From: Ipomoea triloba
Lineage: Eukaryota; Streptophyta; Magnoliopsida; Solanales; Convolvulaceae
Direction of reading: 5' to 3'
Length of the DNA stretch: 64,000 bases
Assembly: GCF_003576645.1 (NCBI RefSeq)
Contig: NC_044920.1
Span: 20,929,407 to 20,993,406 of the forward strand
Position numbers and translations under genes: made by a program. The notes beneath the pieces are model-generated. The model did not search any database. It was not told where the DNA came from and saw nothing but the letters and a program-made list of their open reading frames with translations. This document shows positions 35,359-46,843 of the stretch, piece after piece (position 1 is the stretch's first letter; every line of letters starts with the position of its first letter).

Positions 35359-36762
35359 TCTTCTCTATCACTCAAATGAGATTCTCCGCCTCACTACAAG
35401 TATACCCTTTTCACTCTCAAGAGGGAAACACCAGGGAGCTGCTAGGTTAGATATTTATACACCATATTAATTTATTAATTACTTGGCCCCACAAAAATAA
35501 ATAAATAAATAAAAATCAAACATTGGAATCTTACAACTTAATACAAACTGCCAAACCTTTGTATACCCGAGTAGCGGCGGAAATAGGCCAGGTCCTTTTC
35601 AAGGACTAAGACTAGCCTATTTCCATCCATATACCCGACTAGGGGGGGCATTTCGGTATTAAGTTCGATCTTTTTCGGTTTTGATTTTTCAGTTTTAAGA
35701 AAAATGATACCATTCGGTTTAACATTATAGTTTGGTTCGGTTCAGTTTGAAAAAGTTCGGTTTAAGTTCGGAATTAGTTTGGTTCGGTATTCAATTCGGT
35801 TTAAGTACCCCAATTCTCTATATTTCCTAATTTTCTAAACACACTACCAAACAACACATACTCACATAGTCCAAATCCTAAGTCTAAATATTATATAACA
35901 AAATACTAATTACGAAACATCACATAGTTCAAATACAAAGTTCAAAGACTACAAACATGAAAAATCACATAGTCTAAATCCAAAGTCTTAAAATCTAAAT
36001 AAGTAAATATTATGTAGTCCATAACCACATAACAATCCAATAAACTTCGGTTGGATCACATGTAGACATTGTAGTGTTTTCACTGTTTTGTTGACAAGAG
36101 ATGAAGAATCATCCATCTATATAGTTAAATATTTAGAGAACAAGAATTATTAAAACAATAATTTTTGAGTATTCAACAATTAACAATGCAATATAGTAAA
36201 GTAATCTACATGATAAACTAAATTGCAGCAGTTTCCACTTTCCACCCCTATGGCTTCAGAGTTATCACACTTAGTGCTTTGACATCAGTTTCCACATGAT
36301 AATTTCTAGTAAAGTAATCTACATGATAAAGCCATCCACCTTCGCAGTATACATATTTCTAAACTAAATTGCAGCAGTTTCCACCCCTATGGCTTCGCAC
36401 ACTTAGTGCTTTGACAGATGCAGCAATAGCCACCGCCAGTCCGCCACAAACGGAGGCAGCAGCCGCCGCGGCGACCGACGGAGGCAGCCGCTGCCGCCGC
36501 GACCGACGGAGTATGCAAGAAAAACAGTCGCTAGTCGCTACACTTGAGAACAGTAGAACGACTAACCTCGCCGCCCTCGCAAGGTCGCCGCCTCGTCTGA
36601 CCGTCTCTGTCGAAGAATCGAAGTGTCGACGACTATTTCGTTTTGTTCTTCAAATTGGGGATTTAGGTATATCATATATAGTGGGGTTATATTATAAATA
36701 TAAAATGATATTAGTTATAAAATGTAATATAGAATAATTAAATATTAAATATAAATTTTATA
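35359..36762. mobile_element. RFC4 upstream region and probable hAT-like remnant
   Basis: After the RFC4 promoter side, 35640-35815 contains repeated TTCGGTTTAAG / TTTCGGTATT words next to a GGGGGGCATTTCGG end, the look of a hAT subterminal region. At 36216-36285 and 36362-36416 the phrase CTAAATTGCAGCAGTTTCCA plus GGCTTC and ACACTTAGTGCTTTGACA is duplicated. The stretch 36420-36640 is GC-rich (CCGCCGCGGCGACCGACGG); its open frame (36369-36737) is low-complexity Ala/Arg and not recognised. The other end of the element was not found. Confidence 0.4.
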
Positions 36763-37139
36763 TAATATTATAGGGACTAGATCCAATGAGATCACCTTAT
36801 AAGATGAGATCATGAGATCCCATCTTAGCCATTTATAAAACTGGAATGAATGGTTAGGATTGAAATTAAAATATGAATTATATTAGGACAAAATAAAAAG
36901 AAAAGGTTAGAGTTGTAATTTGATTAGGATCTATGATAGAAATTAATTGTAGGCAAAATAATTTCCAAATATTAAGAAATCCTAATCATGGTAAACCAGT
37001 ACAGGTTATTTTGGGATCTTTTGTCTGGTTTTTACACACAACTCGTTATAAAAGGAAGAAAATTAGTTCTAATTGTCCAGGAGTCTTCCATGGCAACGAA
37101 CATTGCCGGTACGTAAATCGAATTTTAGGAATATGTACT

Positions 37140-38645
37140 TGGTTACGCAAGTGTGTGCATTGTTTGATTATGGTGGGTGCATTTTGCTGAAGCAGTGTGC
37201 ATTTTAGATTTCTATAGCGTGCAAAGTAGTATGAATGCTAAAAATAGGGTTTTGCATGAGTGTTGTATTGTTGTAGCTTCCAAGGGGTATTTTTTAGTGT
37301 TGGGAAATGAAAGATTGTGGGAATTTGGTTATGGCAGTTTTGCGAAATTGTTATGGGTTCCGTCGGTGTGTGCATGTGGGTTTGCGAAATTGTTATGGGT
37401 TCCGTCGGTGTGTGCATGTGGGTAGTCTAGCGTGTGCGTAGTCCTGGTAGGCGTGTGCGGAATCCTTTTTTCATTTTTCTATTGTGTGTGCGTTTCCTGG
37501 TTATGGTTGGTGCATCTTATTGCGTTTAATGTGTAGAAGCAGCGTGCATTGTAGTTTTCTTGATGGTGCAAATTTCTATTAATGGTAAAAATAGGGTTTT
37601 GCATGAGGGTTGTATAGTTGTACATGCTGATATGTTTAAGGCAAAGGTGTGTGCATGTGTGTAGTCTATCGTGTGCATAGTTCTAGGTAATGTGTGTTTC
37701 GGCGTTGTTGATCATAAGCGAAATATTGAATGTAAATGTTTGACATTAGAGTAGTTTGCATTTTGTTTAGCGTGTGTGCTTTTCTGATAATGAAATTTAT
37801 GGTTTTAGGCAAAGGTGTGTGCATGTGTGTAGTCTATCGTGTGCATTTCAATGAGAATAATGAAATTTTGTCTATTCGTTAGGTAGATTGTAATCAGCTT
37901 CTCCATGGCGTGTGCAGACACATCAGTGGGTGTGTGCGTAACCTGAACGTAAACGAGTGCATAGGTTGTTTTAAGCGGCAACTAAACCCACCTAATCACC
38001 CCACGAGCGGCAATATTAATTTGTCCCAACATGTAGGTGTGTGCATAAGCGGTTTACAGAGTGTGCATTTCAATGAGAATAATGTGTATTTCATTCACGC
38101 ACATACCCAATAACTCCAGCGCACACATCCCACTACCAATAACTATTTTTAAAACAGCTCAAAACTTTTAAAATGACAACCTGGAATATGTACGTGGTAA
38201 TCAAACAAGAAAAAAGAAAAAAATGAAATAAAAAGCATGTGGTAATCAAACAATTGTGTGTGCATTTTTCTAAACACGTGTCAATAATAATTAAGTGGCA
38301 ACCATTTTCGGGGCAACAACATCCATTTGAGTGTGCATATAACATAAACGTCGTGTGTGCATTAAATGTTATAGTAGTTCAATTTGCCCAAGCGAATAAC
38401 CGACCATAAAATAATACGTAGTACATTAGCAGTGCGTCAGCATTTTGTGTACGTAGTTTTTAATCTCAAACCAATACTCGTCCATAATTTGATACGTTAT
38501 GTAAAATGGTAATAACCGTGCCTAAGAGCAGGTGTGCAATCTTGGTCTTAAATGTGTGCATTACACTGTGCGATCCCAAAATACAAAGATATGGAGCTGT
38601 TGCAAGTGCGTGTACACCCATTTGTGTGTGCATATGACGAATCAA
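37140..38645 (+). repeat. Interspersed GTGTGCAT motif cluster
   Basis: More than twenty GTGTGCA/GTGTGCG words at irregular spacing of about 20-120 bp, in otherwise unrelated AT-rich sequence. Complementary words (TGCACAC, CGCACAC) appear at 38990-39290. The arrangement resembles subterminal transposase-binding motifs. Confidence 0.6.
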
Positions 38646-39440
38646 ATAAATAAACGAAGATAACTAATAATAAATAAATTTAATAGACTCTGCGTAAATA
38701 TGTATTTATTACATCTATGTAAAAAAAAACTCAACATTCAAACTAAAAAACGATTAGATAATATGACCAAATCTAATCTGAAAAGTATAGGCTCAACATG
38801 AAATTATCTACGGCATGCAAACACCTCCCCATGCGCTTTGGAATATCCTCAACATGCAAGTTCAAGATGTCCCCAAGTCCAATCTCACCGACAGCTTTCC
38901 TTTGGACTATCTTGAACCACATTTTGAATCCTGCCATCTTCATTTCCTATAAATACATACGCATCAAAGTTAAATGCACAGGCAACCCAATATTAAACCT
39001 TCAAAAAATGCAATGCACACAGCGTCTTCAAAATGCAATATTAAGGTTTAAATTACGTTTCTTCACACACACTCCATACCTTCCATGCACGCATCTAAAC
39101 TAGCCAAAGACCACAAGCGGATTTGGAGCATATCAAACAGTCATACCCAAATGAACTACGCCCGCACATACCTCATGTCTAAGACACACACACTTCAAAA
39201 ATGCAAAGATCGAAAGAACAGGATCACAAGACACTAACATACATGTGTCTGCACAGACTCACTGCCTCTGACGCACACACGGCAAAAACTACTTTCAAAA
39301 GAACAACAAATTAAAATGCTGGCCAACCCCAGCACAAATACAACGACAACACCCAACCCACAACCACAACAGTCAAACAAATGAACATCCACAAACACAA
39401 ACTAGGAAAACCATGAAACCAAAAAAAAAAAAAAAAAAAA
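37640..39440. repeat. First copy of exact ~1.8-kb duplication
   Basis: Starts GGCAAAGGTGTGTG and ends in a 21-A run; repeated at 39442-41242 with an offset of exactly 1802 bases and no difference seen. A single N (39441) joins the two copies and another N (41243) follows the second. Confidence 0.95.
38798..38946 (-). CDS. Internal exon of the MULE-3 gene (PMD/DUF1985-like start)
   Basis: After an acceptor ATTTATAG the minus strand reads EMKMAGFKMWFKIV, AVGEIGLGDILNL, HVEDIPKRMGRCL and HAVDNFM. This resembles the opening of a plant family found with plant mobile domain or Ulp1-like genes in MULE-type transposons; I can only suggest that. The identical block is also at 40600-40748. The end of the exon is uncertain. 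Confidence 0.35.
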
Positions 39441-39441
39441 N

Positions 39442-41242
39442 GGCAAAGGTGTGTGCATGTGTGTAGTCTATCGTGTGCATAGTTCTAGGTAATGTGTGTT
39501 TCGGCGTTGTTGATCATAAGCGAAATATTGAATGTAAATGTTTGACATTAGAGTAGTTTGCATTTTGTTTAGCGTGTGTGCTTTTCTGATAATGAAATTT
39601 ATGGTTTTAGGCAAAGGTGTGTGCATGTGTGTAGTCTATCGTGTGCATTTCAATGAGAATAATGAAATTTTGTCTATTCGTTAGGTAGATTGTAATCAGC
39701 TTCTCCATGGCGTGTGCAGACACATCAGTGGGTGTGTGCGTAACCTGAACGTAAACGAGTGCATAGGTTGTTTTAAGCGGCAACTAAACCCACCTAATCA
39801 CCCCACGAGCGGCAATATTAATTTGTCCCAACATGTAGGTGTGTGCATAAGCGGTTTACAGAGTGTGCATTTCAATGAGAATAATGTGTATTTCATTCAC
39901 GCACATACCCAATAACTCCAGCGCACACATCCCACTACCAATAACTATTTTTAAAACAGCTCAAAACTTTTAAAATGACAACCTGGAATATGTACGTGGT
40001 AATCAAACAAGAAAAAAGAAAAAAATGAAATAAAAAGCATGTGGTAATCAAACAATTGTGTGTGCATTTTTCTAAACACGTGTCAATAATAATTAAGTGG
40101 CAACCATTTTCGGGGCAACAACATCCATTTGAGTGTGCATATAACATAAACGTCGTGTGTGCATTAAATGTTATAGTAGTTCAATTTGCCCAAGCGAATA
40201 ACCGACCATAAAATAATACGTAGTACATTAGCAGTGCGTCAGCATTTTGTGTACGTAGTTTTTAATCTCAAACCAATACTCGTCCATAATTTGATACGTT
40301 ATGTAAAATGGTAATAACCGTGCCTAAGAGCAGGTGTGCAATCTTGGTCTTAAATGTGTGCATTACACTGTGCGATCCCAAAATACAAAGATATGGAGCT
40401 GTTGCAAGTGCGTGTACACCCATTTGTGTGTGCATATGACGAATCAAATAAATAAACGAAGATAACTAATAATAAATAAATTTAATAGACTCTGCGTAAA
40501 TATGTATTTATTACATCTATGTAAAAAAAAACTCAACATTCAAACTAAAAAACGATTAGATAATATGACCAAATCTAATCTGAAAAGTATAGGCTCAACA
40601 TGAAATTATCTACGGCATGCAAACACCTCCCCATGCGCTTTGGAATATCCTCAACATGCAAGTTCAAGATGTCCCCAAGTCCAATCTCACCGACAGCTTT
40701 CCTTTGGACTATCTTGAACCACATTTTGAATCCTGCCATCTTCATTTCCTATAAATACATACGCATCAAAGTTAAATGCACAGGCAACCCAATATTAAAC
40801 CTTCAAAAAATGCAATGCACACAGCGTCTTCAAAATGCAATATTAAGGTTTAAATTACGTTTCTTCACACACACTCCATACCTTCCATGCACGCATCTAA
40901 ACTAGCCAAAGACCACAAGCGGATTTGGAGCATATCAAACAGTCATACCCAAATGAACTACGCCCGCACATACCTCATGTCTAAGACACACACACTTCAA
41001 AAATGCAAAGATCGAAAGAACAGGATCACAAGACACTAACATACATGTGTCTGCACAGACTCACTGCCTCTGACGCACACACGGCAAAAACTACTTTCAA
41101 AAGAACAACAAATTAAAATGCTGGCCAACCCCAGCACAAATACAACGACAACACCCAACCCACAACCACAACAGTCAAACAAATGAACATCCACAAACAC
41201 AAACTAGGAAAACCATGAAACCAAAAAAAAAAAAAAAAAAAA
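39442..41242. repeat. Second copy of exact ~1.8-kb duplication, probable assembly artefact
   Basis: Identical to 37640-39440, including the terminal poly-A, and bracketed by single Ns. Two exact copies of unconstrained sequence joined at an undetermined base after a homopolymer look like two unmerged contig or read ends rather than a biological duplication. Confidence 0.9.
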
Positions 41243-41257
41243 NTCCCAAAATTTTAC

Positions 41258-41982
41258 CTGAATTGTAACTTCATAATCCTCTCTGATTCAACTGAAAGGG
41301 GTTGATGATATCTCCTCTTATCTGTTGGTAAACATGGCCTAACTCTACAAAATAGCCTAATGCAGCCTACATTTCCCATGATTGGCTTTTAGCAACTCAG
41401 ATATCAAATATATAAGCAGGAAGGATTTAAAAACACACAATTATCAAACTGAGTTCACCTTTGATGTCTATTATCTTATTCAATGCTTCTCTTCTTTTTT
41501 CATCCAAAGATCTTTGTTTTAGTCTCAAATTCACAATTTCCCCTGCAAGACTATAGAACATTACCATCCATCAAGATCCAGAAAATCATTAAAAATATAC
41601 AGGCAGCAGTAATAAAAGCCCAATAGAAGTACAAGTAACCTTCTAAAGTCAAGATTCTCTGCTCAAGCTTATGCTTATCATCCTCTAGAACTACATTCAC
41701 ATCAATGGAAGTTGCAGGAGACTCCTCAGAAGCTTCAGGCATACCATTAGTGGAACCCAGATTTGACTCCATCAGAGGTGATTTCACCACTTCTTCACCC
41801 CAACAAACACACACGCCGGAAAACAACAGGAAAATAAAACCCTAAGAATACCGAATAAAAATACACAACTCATAACCATTCTAAAAAACAGGGAGAAACC
41901 AAAAACTTACCTTGCACACCATATGAAGATGAGTAGATGACGCCCTTCGCCTCTTTGACCGTCGGAACAAGGAGCCGTCCAT
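41258..41982 (-). CDS. 5' exons of the MULE-3 gene: basic N terminus and coiled coil, unknown function
   Basis: Proposed exons 41982-41911, 41841-41640, 41542-41459 and 41342-41258, all with GT-AG borders. The first reads MDGSLFRRSKRRRASSTHLH, with a nuclear-localisation-like KRRR. The second has a hydrophobic piece and an acidic region (ESNLGSTNGMPEASEESP) passing into LEDDKHKLEQRILTLE, which joins in frame across the intron to GEIVNLRLKQRSLDEKRRE, a convincing coiled coil. The fourth continues with basic residues. The gene runs left into the gap and duplicated block, where the exon at 38798-38946 (or its copy) is likely to belong to it. The product is not recognised. The exon model is by eye and the third to fourth exon junction is the weakest. 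Confidence 0.5.
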
Positions 41983-42266
41983 GGAGAGAGAGAGACTGTA
42001 GGAGGGAGATAGACGGAAAGGAAAGAGAAAGCCAATAATGAAAGAATTGTACAAGGAAACTAACAAAGGAAATCTCGGGAAAACATAAATATAATAATTC
42101 ACATAGGTACCCAAATTACTAAAAGCCCCCTATTATTTAAAAAAAATAATAGCTTAAATTAAGATGTAATCAAAATAAATCTGAACCCTTGAGCATAAAT
42201 AAAGAATGGTTAGGATCTGTTCTCACAATCTCGTGCAGATATGATGATCTCACTGGTTCCAAATCC

Positions 42267-42274
<8 letters not shown>

Positions 42275-42355
<81 letters not shown>
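42275..42355. repeat. (TA)n(CA)n microsatellite
   Basis: About 66 bp of TA followed by a CA run, directly right of MULE-3. Confidence 0.95.
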
Positions 42356-42356
42356 T

Positions 42357-42400
42357 AGTAAATTACCCGCGATTCATGGATAAATTTTTTTAATTATATA
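42357..42400 (-). mobile_element. Helitron-like 3' terminus, minus orientation
   Basis: Read on the minus strand it ends ATCGCGGGTAATTTACTAG followed by T, nearly the same 3' end as at 9925-9952. Only about 45 bp can be matched before a different Helitron-like 5' end begins. Confidence 0.45.
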
Positions 42401-42404
42401 TCTA

Positions 42405-43466
42405 TCTATACTATATTAATAAAAACAAAATCATTCATTTTAATTTCCCGCCCAAAACACTTCTACCCTCTTAAAATTTGCGTAATATTGTAAAATATTA
42501 TAATACAATTCATATTTGCACTACAATTGTCCATTAAAATATGATAATACAATTTTTGATAAAATATAGGCTAAAGTGTCATTTAACACCATGAACTATA
42601 TCCAATTATTCATGACGCATCCTGAACTTTCATATCGTATATATCGAGCCACAAACAAAAAAAATTCACTTAGAACTTTTAGCAGGTTTCCCTATCTTCC
42701 TGCTGACATGTCAATGCTTACATGGACACATAAGGTTGCGCCATGTCAGCAAGAAGACAGGAAAACCTGCTAAAAGTTCTAGGTGATTTTTTTTTTGTGG
42801 TTCGATATATACGATATGAAAGTTCAGGGTGCGCCATGAATAATTGGATATAGTTCATGGTGCTAAATGACACTTTAGCCTAAAATATATGATACCCTAC
42901 TTTCTTATTCGTAATAAAATTCTAAATTAAAATTTCTAATTGTAATATAAAATGCGGTACATATATTTCCCTGCAACGTAATCTATACTATTAATAAAAA
43001 ACAAAATCCTCTATTTCAACTTCCCGCCGAAAACACTCATACACTCTCAAGGTTTGCGTAATATTGTAAAATATGGTAATACAATTCATATTCGTACTAC
43101 AATTGTACATTAAAATATGGTAACACAATTCTGATAAAATATATTATTCCCTACTTTCATATTCGTAATACAATTCTAGATTAAAATTACTAATCGTAAT
43201 ATATAATACAGTACATATATTTCCCTGCAACATAATCTATACTATTAATAAAACAAAATCCTTCATTTTAACTTCCCGCCTAAAACACTCCTACACTCTT
43301 AAGGTTTGCGTAATATTGTAAAATATGATAATACAATTCATATTCGTACTACAATTGTACATTAAAATATTGTAATACAATTTTGATAAAATATATTATT
43401 CCCTACTTTCCTATTCGTAATACAATTCTAGATTAAAATTATTAATCGTAATATATAATACAGTAC
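42405..43466 (+). mobile_element. Three tandem Helitron-like 5' end units (~250 bp each)
   Basis: Each unit starts TCTATACTA(TA)TTAATAAAA and continues ACAAAATCnTTCATTTTAA and TTCCCGCC, the typical look of plant Helitron 5' ends. Units begin at 42405, 42982 and 43236. Each contains TTGCGTAATATTGTAAAATAT and CCCTACTTTC; the units end TTTCCCTGCAACRTAA. The first is enlarged by the MITE at 42568-42881; the third lacks its last ~20 bp. No 3' end or coding region follows. Confidence 0.65.
42568..42881. mobile_element. Fold-back MITE inserted in the first Helitron-like unit
   Basis: 314 bp with inverted repeats of about 90 bp starting AGGCTAAAGTGTCATTTA, flanked by AAAATAT on both sides (42561-42567, 42882-42888). 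Comparison with the other two units of the tandem array confirms the empty site. Superfamily is uncertain because a 7-bp duplication fits none cleanly. Confidence 0.8.
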
Positions 43467-43591
43467 ACTCCGGTAGAGAAACCACTTGTTTCACAAAAAC
43501 AAGATTTGTTTTCTTCCAACTTTGAAGATTAGCACTCTAGATTTTTTCACTTGCAAATTTGAAATTCAATTGTTCATGTAGAGTTGTGGTT

Positions 43592-43592
<1 letters not shown>

Positions 43593-43665
<73 letters not shown>
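43593..43665. repeat. Poly(T) run, ~73 bp
   Basis: A single homopolymer; the open frame over it is meaningless. It may be the complement of a retroposed poly(A), but no duplicated flank was found. Confidence 0.9.
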
Positions 43666-43666
<1 letters not shown>

Positions 43667-43839
43667 TTAGTAGTGATTGTAGTGGTTTGTTGTAAATTGG
43701 TGGTGGTCAAGTGGTTAAAACGGTACCTATTGCTTAAGCAATTGTGTAATTATACTACAATGGCTTCAATTTTAATTAAAGCATTATGTTATTAGTATCA
43801 ACTATTATTAGGCAATATGAAACACTTAAATAATTGTAC

Positions 43840-44010
43840 TACACAACCTGTCAAATATAAACAATTGCCAACACAGTTTTCAATCTAGCTTTGCAATAAT
43901 AGAACTGTTAAGACAATAAGAGAATACGCAGCCTTTCAAATAGAAACAATTGCCAACATAGTTTTCAATCTAGCTTTGCAATAACAGAACTGTTAAGACA
44001 ATAAGAGAAT
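43840..44010. repeat. Tandem duplication, ~85-bp unit
   Basis: AACAATTGCCAACA ... CAATCTAGCTTTGCAATAA ... AAGACAATAAGAGAAT occurs twice (about 43860-43925 and 43944-44008), with a third partial match at 44057. Confidence 0.8.
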
Positions 44011-44199
44011 CTCAAATTCATTTCATTCCTGTCAATTGCAACCAAACTTGTCAATCAGTTTTCAATCTAGCTTTGCCACAAAATAACAAAACATTAGGCA
44101 ATTAGTTTCGATTCAAGCTTTACCACAAAATAACAAGTTCTGGTTCAAAATTAAAGTCATTGGTAGGTATATAACAAATTGAATTGTTCATATTTCACT

Positions 44200-44350
44200 T
44201 CTGCCAATTTAATTCAATTGGTGTAGTTGAGTCATTGCTAAACTTCAATGTCATGTATTTCCTTTTCACATGCCTTCTTGATTTAGTAAGCCCCAATGAC
44301 CTTTTTGCCTTTGACTTGGTCAGTGGTTGTTTTCCTTTATTACACCTCTA
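44200..44350 (-). pseudogene. Possible C-terminal tail of the MULE-2 transposase
   Basis: On the minus strand the frame reads KAKRSLGLTKSRRHVKRKY, then MTLKFSNDS and a stop. A basic stretch followed by a short tail is what follows the zinc knuckle in MULE transposases (compare the end of the MULE-1 protein). It lies where the rest of the MULE-2 gene should be if the copia insertion is removed, but the similarity is weak. Confidence 0.35.
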
Positions 44351-44461
44351 GTCATTACTTCATCAGTATTTAGCAACCACCTCGACTTCACGTAGTTCTT
44401 TTTCAGCAGCCACCCTCACTTCACATTATTCCCCTTCAAATTTCCCATGCTCTTTTGTTTA

Positions 44462-46643
44462 AGATGAAAGTACCTAAAGTGTTTTGGGCAGATGTTGTTC
44501 ACACTGCTTGTTTCTACATTAATAGGATGCCATCCTCCATACTCCAAGGTCAAGTCTGTGTTTTCCTTATCCCCCAAAGTTTTCGGATGTACATGTTTTG
44601 TGCAAGATGTTCGTTCACTGGGGTGAAAGCTTGATCCTAAATCACTTAAGTGTGTCTTTTTGGGATATTCGCGGACTCAAAAAAGGTATAGGTGTTACTC
44701 TCTTGATGTGGGTAGGTATTTGGTTTCCACTGATGTCACCTTCTTTGAGGACACTGTGTTTTCTAACAGTATTACCAGGAGTATGTCCCCAGTGTTAGAA
44801 GATAATTTTCTTACGTATACTATCACTGTTTATGTTCCTACAACGGAGTCTGTTTCTAGAGTAATACCCCCTGTTACGCAAGTGTATTCTCGACGGCGCA
44901 GAGATATGGTCGTGCCGATGGTCGCACGAGTAAATCCTCCTACCATACCACAACCTCTGTCAAATGATCATGATCTCCTGATTGCCCTGCGAAAAGGTAA
45001 ACGTAGTTGCTGTCATCCTATTTCTTCATTTGTTTCCTATGGCCATTTGTCAAAGTCTTCTCGTACCTTTATATCCTAGCTAGATTATGTGTTTGTTCCT
45101 AAAACATTGTGCCAGGCAATGTCTCATGATGGGTGGAGATCCGCTATGGAAGAGGAAATGACAGCCTTATAACATAATCAGACTTGGGATTTTGTCCATC
45201 TTCGTGCCAGGAAAACTGCGGTTGGTTATAAATGGATTTGTGTTGTCAAGACAACCCCCGATGGTTCGGTAGCTTGACTTAAAACGCGCCTGGTGGCTAA
45301 AGGGTATGCACAGACTTATGGAGTTGATTACATAGAAACCTTCTCTCCGGCTGCTAAGTTAACTTTTGTGCAAATTTTTATTTCTCTAGATGTTGTTAAT
45401 GGTTGGCTATTGTATCAGTTAGATGTTAAGAATACTTTTTTACATGGTGATTTGGTTGAAGAAATCTATATGGAGCAACCACCTGGGTTTGTTGCTCATG
45501 GGGGGTGGGGGGAATGAGAAGGTTTGTAAGCTGAGGAAATCATTGTATGGGTTAAAGCAGCCTCCGAGAGCGTGGTTTGGGAGGTTCAGTGGTGTAATCA
45601 CTGAGTTTGGCATGCGTCGTAGTGCCTATGATCATACTCTGTTTTACAAACACTAACCATGGCAATATTTTATTAATTGTCTACGTTGATGATATAGCGA
45701 TAACATGTGATGATACAAGGAGAGTTGGTGCGCTCAAGTCTTTTCTTAAAGAGAAATTCCATACGAAAGATCTAGGGATGTTGAAGTACTTTCTTGAGAT
45801 TGAAGTAGTTTGTTCTAAGAGAGGTATATTTATGTCACAACAAAAATATGTGCTAGATTTACTTGAAGACTCTGGGCTCTTAGGGTCCAAGCCCTGTGAG
45901 ATTCCTATGGACCAGAGTGTTAAACTTGTAGCTGGTGAGGGGAGCTTCTTGAAGACCAGAGAGGTATAGGAAACTGGTTGGTAAGTTGAACTATTTTACT
46001 ATCGCTCGTCCTAATATTGCCTTTCTAGTAAGTGTGGTGAGCCAGTTCATGGCGTCCCCTACTAAACTTCAATGGGAAGCTGCAGTTCGGGTTGAAAAGT
46101 ACTTGAAGGGTGCTCCTGGGAAAGGGATCTTATATGCCAATCATAGGCATGTAAGTGTTGAAGCATTTTCTGACGCTGATTGGGCTGGGTCACCAAGTGA
46201 CAGGAGATCCACTACTGGATATTGTGTGTTCTTTGGTGGCAATCTGGTCTCGTGGAAGAGTAAGAAACAGAGTGTTATGTCTCGCTCTAGTGCATAATCT
46301 GAATATAGGGCGATGGCTCATGTAGCCTGTGAGGTAACGTGGATGTGTAATGTTATTGGGGAGATTGGTGTAGAGGTGAATAAACTTATTCCTTTGTGGT
46401 GTGACAATAAAGTTGCTATACACATTTCAAATAATCATGTATTTCATGAACGCACTAAGCATATTGAAGTAGATTATCACTTCGTGCGGGACAAGGTTCA
46501 ACAAGGGCTACTTTCTACCATCTATGTTCGAAGCAGTGATCAATTAGCAAATTTGTTCACAAAAGGTCTTAGTAAGGTCAGGGTTGAGTTTATTTGTAAC
46601 AAGTTGGGCATGATTGACATTTATGCTCCAACTTGAGGGGGAG
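44462..46643 (+). pseudogene. 5'-truncated copia retrotransposon pol (integrase end, RT, RNase H)
   Basis: Begins inside the integrase C terminus (MKVPKVFWADVVHTACFYINRMPS) and continues through the reverse transcriptase ([53 protein letters not shown], and the YVDD catalytic box at about 45680) to RNase H (FSDADWAGSPSDRRSTTGYC, SEYRAMAHVACE, WCDNKVAIHISNN, KHIEVDYHFVRDKV). At least six stops or frame changes are visible. A purine tract TTGAGGGGGAG (46633-46643) directly precedes the 3' LTR. Gag, protease and the 5' LTR are gone. Confidence 0.92.
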
Positions 46644-46843
46644 TGTTAGATTAATAAGAAAGGTTAGAGAATTGAGGGGGCAGTTAGAGCTCTCCTCCTA
46701 GCCTAGTTTCTCTTCTTTTTTTTTTTTTTTTGAATTATATGGGAATAGTTCATTACCTATGTATATAAATAGGTAGCATCTCTGTACAGTGTTAATATGA
46801 AATACACGAACAATACTTTTGTCTTCCCTTCCCACATTTAACA
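46644..46843 (+). repeat. 3' LTR of the copia element
   Basis: 200 bp from TGTTAGATTAATAAG to CCCACATTTAACA, with the TGTTA...TAACA ends of copia LTRs. It includes a TATATAAATAG box at about 46760. Directly right of it the MULE-2 coding frame resumes, so the element inserted into that gene. Confidence 0.88.

Larger units (their letters stand above)
36773..42266. mobile_element. MULE-3: MULE-like element carrying a multi-exon gene
   Basis: Flanked by a perfect 10-bp duplication TAATATTATA (36763-36772, 42267-42276). The ends GGGACTAGATCC... and, inverted, GGATTTGGAACC... agree at about 15 of 22 positions, ending in TGAGATCA, and both sides then have GGTTAGGAT further in. Inside are many GTGTGCA words in the left part and their complements further right, and a gene on the minus strand starting at 41982. 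The length is inflated by the duplicated block 37640-41242. No transposase domain is visible. Confidence 0.6.

Noticed and set aside
37910..40905. Paired identical open frames in the 1.8-kb duplicated block taken as a gene family
   Set aside because: They are identical because the block is repeated, and the frames consist of non-coding motif-rich sequence.
43559..43795. Poly-Phe frame
   Set aside because: Translation of a homopolymer T run.
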